From BOG-931 sp963761525 (lineage in GTDB: Bacteria; Pseudomonadota; Alphaproteobacteria; Rhizobiales; Xanthobacteraceae): DNA of 64,000 bases. The position numbers and the translations under genes are program-made. This document shows, one piece after another, positions 35,093 to 44,561 of the stretch. The notes under the pieces were generated by a model, which was not told where the DNA came from, ran no database searches, and was given only the letters and a program-made list of their open reading frames with translations. Position 1 is the stretch's first letter; each line of letters starts with the position of its first letter. The stretch covers positions 62,001-126,000 of the forward strand of contig CAVXHG010000004.1 of the NCBI GenBank assembly GCA_963761525.1, written 5' to 3'.

Positions 35093-36479
35093 AAGACTTC
35101 GATTTCAGCCGTTTCAGCCATCTATTCGCCTGGGCACGCACCTGGCTCGGCGCCGTACCGCCATAGACCTTCCGGCTCTCGACCGACTTGCCGACCGAAA
35201 GCACATCGAACACCGCCTTGGTGATTTTCGGCTCGATCGCCTGCATCGCCTTCAGCGGCAACTGGTCGAGCGCGACATCATCCTCGGCCGCTTTGGCGAC
35301 GATCCGCCCGGTGACGTGGTGCGCGTCCCGGAACGGCATCTTGAGCGTACGGGTAAGCCAGTCGGCGAGGTCGGTCGCGGTCGAGTAGCCCTTGCCGGCC
35401 GCGCTGCGCATCGCGGTCACGTCGGGTTCGAGATCGCGTACCATGCCGGTCATTGCCGTGAGCGACAGCGACAGCGCATCGACGGCATCGATCGCGCCTT
35501 CCTTGTCTTCCTGAAGATCCTTCTGATAGGCCAGCGGCAGGCCTTTGATCACCATCAGCAGTCCTGCGAGCGAACCCATGATGCGCCCGCTCTTGGCGCG
35601 CACCAGCTCGGCGGCATCGGGATTGCGCTTCTGCGGCATCATCGAGGAGCCGGTGGTGAATTTGTCCGACAGCCGGATCAGGCCGACCAGCGACGACGAC
35701 CAGATCACGATCTCTTCGGCGAACCGCGACAGATGCACGGCGCAGATCGCACACGCGGATAATGTCTCCAACACGAAGTCGCGGTCGGCGACCGCGTCGA
35801 GCGAGTTCGCCATCGGCCGTGCGAAGCCGAGCGCCTTCGCCGTCATGGCGCGATCGATCGGAAACGAAGTGCCGGCGAGCGCACCGGCGCCGAGCGGGCT
35901 TTCGTTGAGCCGCGCCCGCGCGTCGGCCAAGCGACCGCGGTCGCGGGCCGCCATCTCGACATAAGCGAGCAGATGGTGACCGAACGTCACCGGCTGCGCC
36001 GGCTGTAAATGAGTGAAGCCCGGCATGACTGTGTCGGCATGCGCCAGCGCCTTTTCGCCGAGCGCCTGCTGATAGGCGGCAAGCTGCGCATCGATGCCGT
36101 CGATCGCATCGCGCACCCACAGCCGGAAATCCGTCGCCACCTGGTCATTGCGCGAGCGCGCGGTGTGCAATCGGCCGGCGGCCGGCCCGATCAGGTCCGA
36201 GAGCCGGCTCTCGACATTCATATGAATGTCCTCGAGCGCGCGCTTGAACGTGAATTTTCCGGTTTCGATCTCTGACAGGATCGTGTCTAGACCGTGAGCG
36301 ATCTTCTTCGCATCCTGCGCCGTGATGATGCCCTTTTTGGCTAGCATCGCAGCGTGGGCCTTGCTGGCGGCGATATCCTGCCGGTACAGGTGACGGTCAA
36401 ACTCGATCGAGGCGTTGATATCCTCCATGATCGGGTCGGGCTTGGAGGCGAAACGTCCGCCCCACATCTTGTTGCTCAT
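35091..36479 (-). CDS. argH: Argininosuccinate lyase
   Basis: 462 residues, the usual ArgH length. Cleaves argininosuccinate to arginine and fumarate, final step of arginine synthesis. Begins MSNKMWGGRFASKPDPIMED; the fumarase/ASL superfamily signature GSSMMPQKRNPDAAELVR is intact, with TARSRNDQVATDFRLW and GFTHLQPAQPVTFGHH also present. ATG 36479 fits the family N-terminus. Divergent tlpA starts only 55 bases away, as in related Bradyrhizobiaceae. Confidence 0.96.
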   Translation of the reverse strand: MSNKMWGGRFASKPDPIMEDINASIEFDRHLYRQDIAASKAHAAMLAKKGIITAQDAKKIAHGLDTILSEIETGKFTFKRALEDIHMNVESRLSDLIGPAAGRLHTARSRNDQVATDFRLWVRDAIDGIDAQLAAYQQALGEKALAHADTVMPGFTHLQPAQPVTFGHHLLAYVEMAARDRGRLADARARLNESPLGAGALAGTSFPIDRAMTAKALGFARPMANSLDAVADRDFVLETLSACAICAVHLSRFAEEIVIWSSSLVGLIRLSDKFTTGSSMMPQKRNPDAAELVRAKSGRIMGSLAGLLMVIKGLPLAYQKDLQEDKEGAIDAVDALSLSLTAMTGMVRDLEPDVTAMRSAAGKGYSTATDLADWLTRTLKMPFRDAHHVTGRIVAKAAEDDVALDQLPLKAMQAIEPKITKAVFDVLSVGKSVESRKVYGGTAPSQVRAQANRWLKRLKSKS

Positions 36480-36533
36480 GACACGCCGCTGATGAAGTTG
36501 CTGCCCAAGTTTAACTGGTAGGTTTAACTGCTT

Positions 36534-37205
36534 ATGACCGAACAATCGATTTCAGAGCCGCCGCACGGCAAAAATGGCCGGCTCCGCCTGCTGTCCGCGA
36601 TTGGAGCGGTCGCCGTGGTCGCCGTCCTGGCCGGGGTATACGGGATCGGGCACTTGCGAGGCAATCCGGCCGACGCCGCCTGCCAGCCGGCGGTTAACGC
36701 CGCAGCCAAGCTCACGCCGCTGGTGCATGGCGAGGTCGCGGCGCTCACTGTGGCGCAAAAGCCGTTTCAGGTCCCCGATGTGACGTTCAAGGACGGCAGC
36801 GGCCATGACCGCAAGCTCGACGACTGGCGCGGCCGCACCGTGCTGTTGAACCTGTGGGCGACGTGGTGCGTGCCGTGCCGCAAGGAAATGCCGGCGCTCG
36901 ATGCGCTGCAGGGCGATCTTGGCGGCCCGAACTTTGAAGTCGTCGCGGTGAATATCGATCAGCGCGATCCGGCAAAGCCGCTGAAATTCCTGAAAGACGT
37001 CGGCATCACCCACCTCGCCTATTATTCCGACGACAGCGCGCACGTGTACGAGGACCTAAAGACCGCCGGCAAAGCCTTCGGCATGCCGACCACAGTGCTG
37101 GTCGATCACACCGGCTGCGAGATCGGCAACATGGCCGGCCCCGCCGAATGGGCGAGCGCCGATGGCGTAAAACTCGTCAGCGCCGCCGTAAGTGGCCCGG
37201 ATTGA
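36534..37205 (+). CDS. tlpA: Thiol:disulfide interchange protein TlpA
   Basis: 223 residues. A TM anchor covers about residues 20-40, followed by a periplasmic thioredoxin fold with WCVPC at residues 111-115, cis-Pro in FGMPTTVLVD, and an extra Cys pair (AACQPA, HTGCEIG) typical of Bradyrhizobium TlpA. TlpA keeps CcoG/ScoI and cytochrome oxidase CuA cysteines reduced during oxidase biogenesis. Divergent from argH. Confidence 0.92.
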   Translation: MTEQSISEPPHGKNGRLRLLSAIGAVAVVAVLAGVYGIGHLRGNPADAACQPAVNAAAKLTPLVHGEVAALTVAQKPFQVPDVTFKDGSGHDRKLDDWRGRTVLLNLWATWCVPCRKEMPALDALQGDLGGPNFEVVAVNIDQRDPAKPLKFLKDVGITHLAYYSDDSAHVYEDLKTAGKAFGMPTTVLVDHTGCEIGNMAGPAEWASADGVKLVSAAVSGPD

Positions 37206-37267
37206 GCAAATGACGATCGCGCCACCGAATCTCTGCTAGGCTGTGCGGGCTGGCTGAGGCGCGCACC

Positions 37268-37924
37268 GTGGATAAATTCTTCGACACCATTCTGCTGGTC
37301 TATGCCGGCCTGTTTCCGATCGTAAACCCGATCGGCGGTGCGCCGGTCTTCCTCGGCCTCACTGCGTGCTGCACGGTAGCCGAGCGCAATTCGCTCGCGC
37401 GCCGCGTCGCCGTCAACAGCGTCCTGCTGCTCGCCGGCTCGTTGTTCATCGGTTCGCACGTGCTGGTATTCTTCGGCATTACGCTTCCGGTGGTCAAAAT
37501 CGCCGGCGGTCTGGTTCTGATAGCGTTCGGTTGGAAACTCTTGCAAACGGGCGCCGACGTCGAGACCGAACGTTCCGGCAATACCGACAGTCCCTCGTCG
37601 ACGATGGACTCGTTTTATCCCCTGACCATGCCGCTCACCGTCGGGCCAGGCTCGATGTCCGTTGCGATCGCACTTGGCAGCCAGCGTCCCTCAGACCCGC
37701 TCGGTCCTTATCAACTGGCGCTGCTCGCCAGTGCCGCCATCGTCGGTATCATCGCGGTCGCCCTGACCGTGTATGTTTGCTATCGCTACGCTGAAGGCGT
37801 CATCGCCAGGCTGGGCAAGAGCGGGACCAACGTCGTGGTGCGACTCTCAGCGTTCATTTTGCTGTGCATCGGCATCCAGATCCTGTGGACTGGCTACAGC
37901 ACGCTTGCCGCCCCTCATCAATGA
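37268..37924 (+). CDS. MarC family integral membrane protein
   Basis: 218 residues, six TM segments. Starts FFDTILLVYAGLFPIVNPIGGAP (the PIVNPIG.. motif of MarC/UPF0056), then IAGGLVLIAFGWKLL and YPLTMPLTVGPGSM. MarC proteins were once linked to antibiotic resistance but their function is unresolved. GTG start at 37268. Confidence 0.88.
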   Translation: MDKFFDTILLVYAGLFPIVNPIGGAPVFLGLTACCTVAERNSLARRVAVNSVLLLAGSLFIGSHVLVFFGITLPVVKIAGGLVLIAFGWKLLQTGADVETERSGNTDSPSSTMDSFYPLTMPLTVGPGSMSVAIALGSQRPSDPLGPYQLALLASAAIVGIIAVALTVYVCYRYAEGVIARLGKSGTNVVVRLSAFILLCIGIQILWTGYSTLAAPHQ

Positions 37925-37963
37925 AAACCGCAGCCGTCGGTTTGACCGATCAGAGTCTGACGT

Positions 37964-38935
37964 TCAGTTCTCCGAGACTTTTGCCACGACCGGCTGCCAG
38001 GTTTGCTGCTGCTGATTGACGAAGGCGAGGAGTTGCTCGGGGGTCATAGCGCTCGGATAATTGCCGAAAGCGGCGGTCTTTTTCTTAAATTCAGCGTCGC
38101 CGACAACTTTGCTCAAGTCCGCACTGATTTTGCCGACAATCGGCGCCGGCGTACCGACCGGCGCCACGAGTACCTGCCACCCTGCCGCGCTGAAACCTGG
38201 AAGCGTCTCCGCTATCGTCGGCAGGTCGGGAAATGCCGGCAGCCGCTCTGCCGAGCCGACTGCGATCAGCTTGACCTGACCCGCTTTCACAGCGCCGGCA
38301 ATTCCCGAATAGCCCTCGATGATCATGGATACACGGCCGTCGGCGACGTCACCGATCGCCGATGCCGGACCATGCGTGTAAGGCACCGGTACAAGTTTGA
38401 TCTCGGCGCGCTCCTGCAACAGCTCGCCGGTCATATGCGTGAACCTGCCGATGCCAGTCAGGGCAATCGTGATCTTATCCGGCTCCTGCTTCGCTCGCTC
38501 GATCAGTTGCGGCAACGTCGTGACGCCGAGCGCGGGCGATACCGCGATGAACATCGGCTGGCTTGCGGTGAATCCCACCGGCAGGAAATCGCGCGGCAAT
38601 TTCACTGGAAGATTGGGTGCGATCGTCGGCAACGCGACAAATGTCGAGAGCGTTGGATGAAAAAGCGTATAGCCATCCGCGACAGCTTCGGACGCTGCAC
38701 GGACCGCGAGACTTCCGTTTGCGCCCGGACGATTGACTACCACAACCTGCTGCCCCCAGACGTTACCGAGCCCTTCTGCGACAAAACGCGCAACCACATC
38801 AGGCGCCGAACCAGCCGCGGAATCGGAAACGATCGTGACAGGTTTATCGGGATAATTTCCAGCTTGGGAAAACGCAGTCGTGACCGGCAGCATCAGCAAA
38901 CAAATAATGCTGATCAAATAACGCAAACCAGTCAT
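37964..38935 (-). CDS. Bug family (TctC-like) periplasmic solute receptor
   Basis: 323 residues. Signal peptide to about residue 28, then YPDKPVTIVSDSAAGSAPDV, the Bug signature (YP.KPV.iv....aG...D), VVNRPGANGSLA, and the C-terminal LPTIAETLPGFSAAGWQ. Bug proteins capture carboxylated solutes for tripartite tricarboxylate transporters; no tctAB is adjacent, usual for the many orphan Bug genes in this group. GGAG 6 nt before ATG 38935 fixes the start. Divergent from the TauD-like dioxygenase. Confidence 0.88.
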   Translation of the reverse strand: MTGLRYLISIICLLMLPVTTAFSQAGNYPDKPVTIVSDSAAGSAPDVVARFVAEGLGNVWGQQVVVVNRPGANGSLAVRAASEAVADGYTLFHPTLSTFVALPTIAPNLPVKLPRDFLPVGFTASQPMFIAVSPALGVTTLPQLIERAKQEPDKITIALTGIGRFTHMTGELLQERAEIKLVPVPYTHGPASAIGDVADGRVSMIIEGYSGIAGAVKAGQVKLIAVGSAERLPAFPDLPTIAETLPGFSAAGWQVLVAPVGTPAPIVGKISADLSKVVGDAEFKKKTAAFGNYPSAMTPEQLLAFVNQQQQTWQPVVAKVSEN

Positions 38936-39204
38936 TTTTTTCTCCGGCATTTGAAACGCGCACGAGCTAGCGGCAATTAATGACACGCGTCAAATCTGCA
39001 AGCGTGAAACAAGAGATGATGCAGACAACCGAAACCGACAATATCCGGCAAGTGCAACCCTGGAGAACGATCGCAAGAACCGGCCCCTTTAATCGATCTG
39101 AAACGGGACCTATCTCATGATCTTCGCAATCTTGCCCAAGGTCGGGAAAACCGGCAAAATCACCGTTCAACTTAAAAAACACGTAACCGGAGAAGGTAAC
39201 GCCC

Positions 39205-40072
39205 ATGTCGACTTCAGCCGTCAGGCTCGTTTCGGAATCCGCGATGCCGGCGGGCGTGCGCGTCTCCCAATTGCAGCCGGCTCTTGGCTCAATCGTCTCC
39301 GGATTTCAGTTTGACGGACAGCCGCCGAATGAAGAATTTCGATCCGCGTTGCGCGACCTTCTGCACAATCGCGGTCTTGTGGTGTTCGAACCCGGTACGG
39401 TGACCGCTGAAAACTTCACAGGCTTCGCCGGTTTCCTCGGCGAGTTCTTCCACTATGCGGGACCGCACACGCCGCGCGCACCGGAAAATCCGGACGCGAC
39501 AATGATCGAATTCGGCGAGAGACAAGAATCTGCGCAACCATATCTGGCACGCCGATGGCGGATTTCGTCCCGACGCTCCGGCCTTCACCGCGCTGTTCGC
39601 CCATCTGCTCCCGGATAGCGGCGGCGACACGATTTTCAGCAATACGGCCTGGGTCTACGAACACCTCGATCCACTGCTCGCGGCTTACCTTGAGTCGCTT
39701 ACCGTTATTCAGTCGGCGGATGCGACCGGCCACATTACCGATCGTTATCTCGATCCGCAGGAAGCGGTCACCGCGCGGACGCGGATGCCGCCCTTCGAGA
39801 TGCCGCTTGTCCGCGTTCATCCGGCCACTGGACGCAAATGGATTGCGGTGAACGAGTCCTATACGAACTACATCAAGGGCGTCAGCCGGATCGTCAGCCA
39901 GAATATCCTCGGCATCCTGTTCGACATGATCAAATCGCCGGAAGCGACCGCGCGTTACAGCTGGACTCGCGGCGCGCTCGCGATCTGGGACAACCGCGTC
40001 GTGCAGCATAAGGGCATCAAAGACTACGGCGGTGGCCGCCGCATTCTCTATCGCGCGACCATGACAGCGTAA
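39205..40072 (+). pseudogene. TauD/TfdA family dioxygenase, frame-shifted
   Basis: Fe(II)/2-oxoglutarate-dependent dioxygenase of the TauD/TfdA family, about 290 residues when joined. The first part runs from MSTSAVRLVSESAMPAGVRV to TMIEFGE. The frame changes near 39525 and continues RNHIWHADGGFRPDAPAFTA, with the Fe-binding H.D in HADG, QHKGIKDYGG with the distal His, and RRILYRATM with the 2-OG-binding Arg. GGAGAAGG precedes ATG 39205. Substrate could be a sulfonate, sulfate ester or herbicide-like acid; the rhodanese gene 13 bases downstream leans towards sulfur metabolism (inference). Confidence 0.82.
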
Positions 40073-40085
40073 GGTCGCTCCATTC

Positions 40086-40925
40086 GTGAGCGATGCCCGT
40101 TCTAAAACGCTGATCACGGCCGCCGAACTTGGGCGCCTGCTGGACTCGCGACAGCCCGTCGTGCTGCTCGATGTCATCGACGAGCCCGGCGTGGCGCCGG
40201 ACGACCGTCCAAAAATACCCGGCGCTCTGTCGGTCAATCTGGCGGAGGATTTTTCCGGCAAGCCGACGCCCCTGAGCGGGCGGCGGCCCTTGCCGGATAT
40301 CGGCGTATTGCAGGCCAAGGCACGAGCTTGGGGAATCACCGACGACAGCGTCGTCGCCGTCTACGATAACGCCGGCAGCGCCCAGGCCTCGCGCGCATGG
40401 TGGACACTGCGATGGGCGGGGTTGAACAATGTCCGCATTGTCGATGGCGGCTATGGCGCATGGATCGCGGCAAATCGCCCATCGTCGAACCACGCCGCCG
40501 CGAAGGCCGCACAAGCCGGTGACGTGGTTTTGACGCCGGGCCATATGCCGACGATCGACGCCGACGAAGCTGCGGAACTCGCCAAACAATCGAACCTGCT
40601 CGATGCGCGCCCGCGCTCCTCTTATGTCGGCGATCCGGCGAAACCGGCGACCGGCCACATCCCAGGCGCCATTCACGCGGCCTCCGGCGACAATATCGCC
40701 GACGGAAAATTCAAATCGAATGACGACCTGCGCACGCGCTTCGCCGCGCTTGGCGCCGATAACGAAGCCAGGATCGGCGTATATTGCGGCAGCGGCAATG
40801 CCGCAGCCCATGCAATCGCGGCGATGTCGGCGATCGGACTTAAACCGGCACTTTACGTCGGATCGTGGTCGGCCTGGAGCGCCGATCCATCGCGCCCAGC
40901 AGCCACGGGGTCCGAGCGCGGGTGA
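40086..40925 (+). CDS. Sulfurtransferase with two rhodanese domains
   Basis: 279 residues. An inactive N-terminal rhodanese domain (GALSVNLAEDFSGKPTPLSG, VAVYDNAGSAQASRAWWTLR) has Asp instead of the catalytic Cys. The active C-terminal domain has YCGSGNAAAHAI, with Cys234. The loop is closer to the CGSGV(T)A pattern of 3-mercaptopyruvate sulfurtransferases than to the CRKGVT thiosulfate type. It starts at GTG 40086, 13 bases after the dioxygenase, so probably co-transcribed. Confidence 0.88.
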   Translation: MSDARSKTLITAAELGRLLDSRQPVVLLDVIDEPGVAPDDRPKIPGALSVNLAEDFSGKPTPLSGRRPLPDIGVLQAKARAWGITDDSVVAVYDNAGSAQASRAWWTLRWAGLNNVRIVDGGYGAWIAANRPSSNHAAAKAAQAGDVVLTPGHMPTIDADEAAELAKQSNLLDARPRSSYVGDPAKPATGHIPGAIHAASGDNIADGKFKSNDDLRTRFAALGADNEARIGVYCGSGNAAAHAIAAMSAIGLKPALYVGSWSAWSADPSRPAATGSERG

Positions 40926-41081
40926 AACGATCCGCCCGGTTGGCACGCGGATCGAAATTCTGCTAGTCGATTGGAAAATCTCAAGCGTGGGTTGCCCAAG
41001 CGCGCAACCCATTCCAATTCACAAAAACCAAGGACAATCCGGCGGATTACGCTTCGCTAATCCGTCCAACTGCTTTTGTTC

Positions 41082-42317
41082 ATGTCTCCCACCCGCGGCC
41101 GCAATCTATCGATTATTCTCATTCTCGGTGCGTTGAGCACCGTGAGCCCGTTTTCAATCGACATGTACCTGCCGGCGTTTCCGCAGATCGCGAGCGATCT
41201 CAATACGACGCAAGCGGAAATTTCATTGTCGGTGTCAGGCTATTTTATCGGGCTGGCGTGCGGGCAGCTTTTCTACGGTCCGCTGCTCGATCGCTTCGGC
41301 CGCAAGCCGCCGCTCTATGGCGGACTGAGCCTGTTCGTGCTGGCGTCGATCGGCTGTGCCACCGCTCGCTCCCCTGAAATGTTCATCGCGTTCCGGCTGT
41401 TGCAAGCCGTCGGCGGCTGCGGCGCGGGAGTAGGCGCGCTGGCCATGGTCCGCGATTTCTTTCCGGTCGAGGAAAGCGCGAAGATCATTTCGCTCTTGAT
41501 GCTGGTTATCAGCGTGTCGCCGCTGTTCGCGCCGTCGCTGGGCAGCGTGATCACGGCCCATGCCGGATGGCCGTGGATCTTTGCCATTCTCGGCGGCTAT
41601 GCACTGGCTTTGATCGCCGTCCTCGCTCTGCTGCTGCCCGAAGGTCACAAAGCCGATCGCGATATTTCATTGCAGCCGGGCGCGATCGCCGGGGAATTCC
41701 TGAAAATCCTCACGCTGCCGCAGTTCTATATCTATGCGATTGGCGGTGCGTTTTCATTTGCCGGTCTGTTTGTCTATGTCACCGGCGCACCGATCATTTT
41801 TATCGGTGCGTATCACCTCAGCCAGAAGATGTTCGGGTTGATCTTCGCCGGCCTCGCCTGCGCCTTCATCGGCGGCAGTCAATTGAACGTGTGGCTGTCG
41901 AAGCGGCATCAGGATCGCAAGATTTTCCGGATCGCGTTGCTGATCCAGACATGCATCGTTCTTGTGCTTCTGGCAGGCACATGGCTCGGCTGGTACGGCC
42001 TGGCAGCAAACATCGCGTTGCTGTTTCTCTATCTGCCGTGCTGCGGCATGGCTTATCCGAATGCCGCAGCCATCGCTCTCGCGCCGTTTCATAAAAATAT
42101 CGGCAGCGCCTCGGCCCTGCTTGGCTTTCTGCAAATGGCCATCGGCGCGGCGGCCTCGACCGGTGTCGGGCTGCTGCACGCTTCGTCGAGCCTGCCGATC
42201 TATGCGGTGATGGCGGCGTCGGCGATTATAGGTCTTGTGATTCTTCTGCTCAATCGCGATGGCGAGACAACCGAACTCTATCTGCCGGCGGCGGGCCGCT
42301 GTGACGTGCGTCCATAA
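41082..42317 (+). CDS. Bcr/CflA family multidrug MFS transporter
   Basis: About 411 residues, 12 TM segments. TM1 STVSPFSIDMYLPAFPQIA is the Bcr/CflA hallmark (D..YLPA.P), followed by GQLFYGPLLDRFGRKPP and FRLLQAVGGCGAGVGA. Exports drugs or dipeptides by proton antiport. ATG 41082 chosen over TTG 41076; no strong RBS is visible. Confidence 0.88.
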   Translation: MSPTRGRNLSIILILGALSTVSPFSIDMYLPAFPQIASDLNTTQAEISLSVSGYFIGLACGQLFYGPLLDRFGRKPPLYGGLSLFVLASIGCATARSPEMFIAFRLLQAVGGCGAGVGALAMVRDFFPVEESAKIISLLMLVISVSPLFAPSLGSVITAHAGWPWIFAILGGYALALIAVLALLLPEGHKADRDISLQPGAIAGEFLKILTLPQFYIYAIGGAFSFAGLFVYVTGAPIIFIGAYHLSQKMFGLIFAGLACAFIGGSQLNVWLSKRHQDRKIFRIALLIQTCIVLVLLAGTWLGWYGLAANIALLFLYLPCCGMAYPNAAAIALAPFHKNIGSASALLGFLQMAIGAAASTGVGLLHASSSLPIYAVMAASAIIGLVILLLNRDGETTELYLPAAGRCDVRP

Positions 42318-42406
42318 ATCTCGGTAAAATATTTTGGCAAAAGCTTCGCCAATCCTCGCATTTTGCTACGTTTGATCCGAGCTACACTCCGAGCCGGGAG
42401 GATCAC

Positions 42407-43399
42407 ATGCAGATCGACCGCAGATCGGCGCTGCGCGGATTTGGCGTTGTCTTGGCCGCGGGCGCCGCACATAACGCCTTCGCGCAGGAATCTTATCCGT
42501 CTCGACCAATCCGCATTATCGCGCCGTCCACCGCGGGTGGACCTTACGACCTCATTCCGCGATTTGTTGCCGACTATGTTTCCCGCAAATACGGCTGGAC
42601 GATCGCCGTTGAGAACCGGCCCGGCGCCAGCGGCATTGTCGGCGTGATGGCGGCGAAGCAGGCGCCGCCGGACGGCTACACGCTGGTAATTCCGAGTTCT
42701 GCCACACACGGCTCGGAGCCGGCATTCAATCACGCCCTACCCTACGATCCTTACACCGACCTCGCGCCGATTGTCCTTCTGGCGCAGGGAGCACTGGTGC
42801 TGCTGGTTGGCAGGCAAATGCCGGTCAATTCCGTTGCCGACCTGATCGCACTGATCCGCGCAAAGCCAGGCGTGCTGAAATTCTCCAGCGCCGGTTATTT
42901 GACGCAGCAGCATCTCGCCACCGCGCTGATGCTGCAACGCGCCAGCCTGCCACAAGAATCCTGCATTCACGTCCCTTATCGAGGACTGGTGGAAGCCGTG
43001 CGCGGACTGCTCGCAGGCGAGGTCGATTTCATGATCGTCAGCACGGGATCGGTGAAGGCGTATATTGCGAACGGCGATTTGCACGCGCTGGCGATCACCT
43101 CGGCGGAACGGTCAGCGCATCTTCCCAACGTGCCGACTTTCTCCGAGGCTGGTTTTCCCGGCTACCAGCTGATGGCGTGGTGCGCGCTCGCTGCGCCTGC
43201 CAACACGCCACAGCCCATCCTGGATCGCTGGAATGCGGCAGCCAATGAAGCCCTCAAGGACGACGACGTTCGCGCGCATATCGAAAAAGTAGACTACGAC
43301 GTGTGCGGTGGACCAGCCGCGAGTTACACCGCGTTCTTCAAGCACGACATAGAAACCTATCGGCAACTCGCCGCGGCGACCGGCCTGAAGGAAGAATAA
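42407..43399 (+). CDS. Bug family (TctC-like) periplasmic solute receptor
   Basis: 330 residues. Twin-arginine-like start (QIDRRSALRGFGVVLAAGAA), cleavage near residue 26, then YPSRPIRIIAPSTAGGPYDL, ENRPGASGIVG and LPNVPTFSEAGFPGYQL, all Bug signatures. Orphan receptor without tctA/tctB beside it. GGGAGG is about 8 nt before ATG 42407. Confidence 0.9.
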   Translation: MQIDRRSALRGFGVVLAAGAAHNAFAQESYPSRPIRIIAPSTAGGPYDLIPRFVADYVSRKYGWTIAVENRPGASGIVGVMAAKQAPPDGYTLVIPSSATHGSEPAFNHALPYDPYTDLAPIVLLAQGALVLLVGRQMPVNSVADLIALIRAKPGVLKFSSAGYLTQQHLATALMLQRASLPQESCIHVPYRGLVEAVRGLLAGEVDFMIVSTGSVKAYIANGDLHALAITSAERSAHLPNVPTFSEAGFPGYQLMAWCALAAPANTPQPILDRWNAAANEALKDDDVRAHIEKVDYDVCGGPAASYTAFFKHDIETYRQLAAATGLKEE

Positions 43400-43421
43400 G
43401 GTCGGAGCATGCGATTGCGCT

Positions 43422-43625
43422 TTAGGCGCTGACGTCGAGGTTGGTGCCGATGTTGCCGGCAACGTTGGCGAGCGCATTCGCACTCTGATCGCCGGCACCA
43501 ACCAATTGCGCGATTGAACTGCTCATATCGGCGTTGTTCATGCGCGCGAGCCGCGCCGCAACAGCGAGCTGCAGCATGCCGGTCTGGGCGCCAATCAGCG
43601 CCCCGATGAGGCTCATCGTATCCAT
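43422..43625 (-). CDS. Small hypothetical protein (YjfB-like)
   Basis: 67 residues: MDTMSLIGALIGAQTGMLQL, a short amphipathic Ala/Leu-rich region, ending NVAGNIGTNLDVSA. Length and helical character recall YjfB-type putative motility proteins; the match is weak. Start at ATG 43625 (or 43616). Confidence 0.5.
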   Translation of the reverse strand: MDTMSLIGALIGAQTGMLQLAVAARLARMNNADMSSSIAQLVGAGDQSANALANVAGNIGTNLDVSA

Positions 43626-43687
43626 GGCGGCGGCATGATCGCGCTCTCGCTTTAACGACCGATAAATCGAAAGCCGGCAATTCGGGA

Positions 43688-43715
43688 TTGACTCGGCCGC
43701 CGCCATCCCTATACT
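43688..43715 (+). promoter_or_regulatory. Sigma70-type promoter of the ArsR gene
   Basis: TTGACT (43688-43693), 16-nt spacer, TATACT (43710-43715). The ATG at 43723 begins 7 nt after the -10 box, so the transcript is predicted to be leaderless. AACCAAATGGTT (43717-43728), a near-perfect palindrome, spans the start site and could be the ArsR operator. Confidence 0.6.
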
Positions 43716-43722
43716 AAACCAA

Positions 43723-44178
43723 ATGGTTAAGTTTTCAGACACCACGCTCGACCGCACGTTTGCCGCGCTTTCCGACCCGACCCGGCGCGCGCTGGTGATG
43801 CGGCTTGCCGAGCAGCCGGATATTTCGGTGACCGAGCTTGCCGCGCCGTTTTCGATGTCGCTGCCGGCGGTCATGAAACATCTCAGCGTGCTGTCCGATG
43901 CCGGATTGGTCGAACGCACCAAAACCGGGCGCACCGTCGCCTGCCGTCTCGACGCCGAGCCGATGCGCGACGCGTTCGCATGGCTTAACCGCTACGAAAA
44001 GTTCTGGACCGAGCGGCTCGATCATCTGGCCGCGTTTCTTGAGGAAGAAGAGTTTCAACCGCGAAAGGAAAAGTCATGGCCACCGCAACAGCCACCAAGC
44101 CAAGCCTTACCATCAAGCGTCGGCTCAAAGCCCCGCCGGCCAAAGTCTACGCAGCGTGGATCGATCCCGAAAAAGTAA
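43723..44178 (+). CDS. ArsR family transcriptional regulator
   Basis: Winged HTH protein: DRTFAALSDPTRRALVMRLA, SVTELAAPFSMSLPAVMKHL, VERTKTGRTVACRL. No metal-binding ELCVCDL motif, so it belongs to the metal-independent group that controls SRPBCC genes. The open frame is 151 residues, but the domain ends near residue 110 and the last 34 residues overlap the next gene in another frame. The extension is unusual and may reflect an indel. It forms the classic ArsR-AHSA1 pair with the downstream gene. Confidence 0.88.
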   Translation: MVKFSDTTLDRTFAALSDPTRRALVMRLAEQPDISVTELAAPFSMSLPAVMKHLSVLSDAGLVERTKTGRTVACRLDAEPMRDAFAWLNRYEKFWTERLDHLAAFLEEEEFQPRKEKSWPPQQPPSQALPSSVGSKPRRPKSTQRGSIPKK

Positions 44179-44514
44179 AGGGCTGGATGGGTGGCGAGTT
44201 CAAAGCCAAGAGTGTCGAAGCCGATTTGCGCGTCGGCGGCAGCTACCGCTGGGTGATGGTTGCGGCAAGCGGTGAAGAACACGATGTCCGCGGCGTCTAT
44301 CGCGAGATCGTGCCGAACGAAAAGCTGGTGTTCACCTGGGCGTGGAAAAGCACGCCAGAGCGCGAAGTCGCTCGTCACGGTGCTGCTCAAGCCCGATGGC
44401 GATGGCACCTTGCTCACGCTCACCCACGAACATTTCTTCGACGAAGACGCACGCGATCGTCACCAGTTCGGCTGGAATGGCGCGCTCGACAAGATGGAAA
44501 AGACGTTCGGTTGA
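44076..44514 (+). pseudogene. SRPBCC (AHSA1) domain protein, frame-shifted
   Basis: About 145 residues when joined. The START-like AHSA1 fold begins SLTIKRRLKAPPAKVYAAWI, with DPEKVKGWMGG and VFTWAWKSTPE. It then shifts frame near 44360 to SLVTVLLKPDGDGTLLTLTH, ending GALDKMEKTF. AHSA1-like proteins bind hydrophobic ligands; partners of ArsR regulators are poorly understood. It overlaps the ArsR reading frame by 103 nt. Confidence 0.82.
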
Positions 44515-44561
44515 ACCTCACACGTTCGATGCAATCAAATCCGACACAGTAGGAGTCTGAG

